Part shown: positions 63,674 through 64,000 of the stretch, piece after piece
Position numbering within the stretch: the stretch's first letter is position 1
How the letters are laid out: every line of letters begins with the position of its first letter
From: Eudromia elegans
Lineage: Eukaryota; Chordata; Aves; Tinamiformes; Tinamidae
DNA: 64,000 nucleotides
Direction of reading: 5' to 3'
Assembly (NCBI GenBank): GCA_003342815.1
Contig: PTEX01000164.1
Span: 1,341,748 to 1,405,747 of the forward strand
Notes under the pieces: generated by a model
Database searches by the model: none
Told to the model about the DNA's origin: nothing
The model's input: only the letters and a program-made list of their open reading frames with translations
Program-made: the position numbers and the translations under genes

Positions 63674-64000
63674 CTGTAGAAATTAGTCAAAGAAGAAATT
63701 TTTTTTTAATGAGGGAAATGAATTCCTTCTGCATATTCCTCCTATGAACCTTGTCTGCTTAAAAAAAAATAAAATTTGTTCTGTGCTTAGCAGTCTTATT
63801 TTTCTTCTCTGTCTTGTAGCGTTTTATTTCTTCTGCCTGCTGACACAACAGAAAAAGAACAAACAAAAGAAACTCCTAAAACCTTAAGCATAGTCAAAAC
63901 ACTGTGGCCATATTTCCCCACTATTTACCACAGGGCCCTTCTCCTCAGTACTAGTGCAAGTTTTTCAGTTTCTCCGTTAACTCCTTTGCAACACTACAAA

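Overview
The window is vertebrate nuclear DNA, most probably from a bird: it is AT-rich, intron-dominated, and carries two 5'-truncated CR1 LINE copies of the avian/sauropsid type. Its recognisable gene is LDB3 (ZASP/Cypher, a Z-disc PDZ-LIM protein of striated muscle), on the minus strand. Assignments to LDB3 rest on remembered human and mouse protein sequence, on splice sites read directly, and on reading-phase bookkeeping. No database search was run.

Reading the minus strand from high to low coordinates, the LDB3 coding exons are: the second PDZ exon (54089-54240), the PDZ-linker exon (42699-42774), the heart-type ZM exon (36344-36750), the two skeletal-type exons (a 23-nt micro-exon at 31905-31927 and the ZM exon at 28427-28630), the common exon (22689-22858), a 37-nt connector (21706-21742), an alternative 3'-terminal exon that ends the short isoform (16841-16937), a 36-nt candidate cassette (6952-6987), a 204-nt exon (5107-5310), and an Ala/Pro/Ser-rich exon (736-906). 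The first PDZ exon (initiator Met through the GFxLQGGKD loop) and all LIM exons lie outside the window. Every listed junction is phase-compatible: heart and skeletal modules both start in phase 0 and both end in phase 2 on a GG dinucleotide, and all exons after the 37-nt connector start in phase 2.

The rest is introns with simple repeats, the CR1 copies (17617-18600 and 48064-48470) and a GC-rich patch (45480-45780). The most interesting signal is a candidate internal promoter inside the intron after the PDZ exon. Near 49.1 kb a MEF2-type site, a TATA box and an ATG in good context precede an open first exon (48983-49065). That exon would splice in frame to downstream LDB3 exons and give a form without the PDZ domain. 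Two more small exon-like blocks (48916-48940 and 45807-45845) with very good splice sites continue it in frame.

Several further exon-like blocks on the same strand (63.6, 62.2, 60.9, 39.7, 34.3, 33.0, 10.6, 5.8, 1.1 and 0.43 kb) could not be assigned to any protein I recognise. They are reported as low-confidence candidates, because AT-rich introns produce such patterns by chance.
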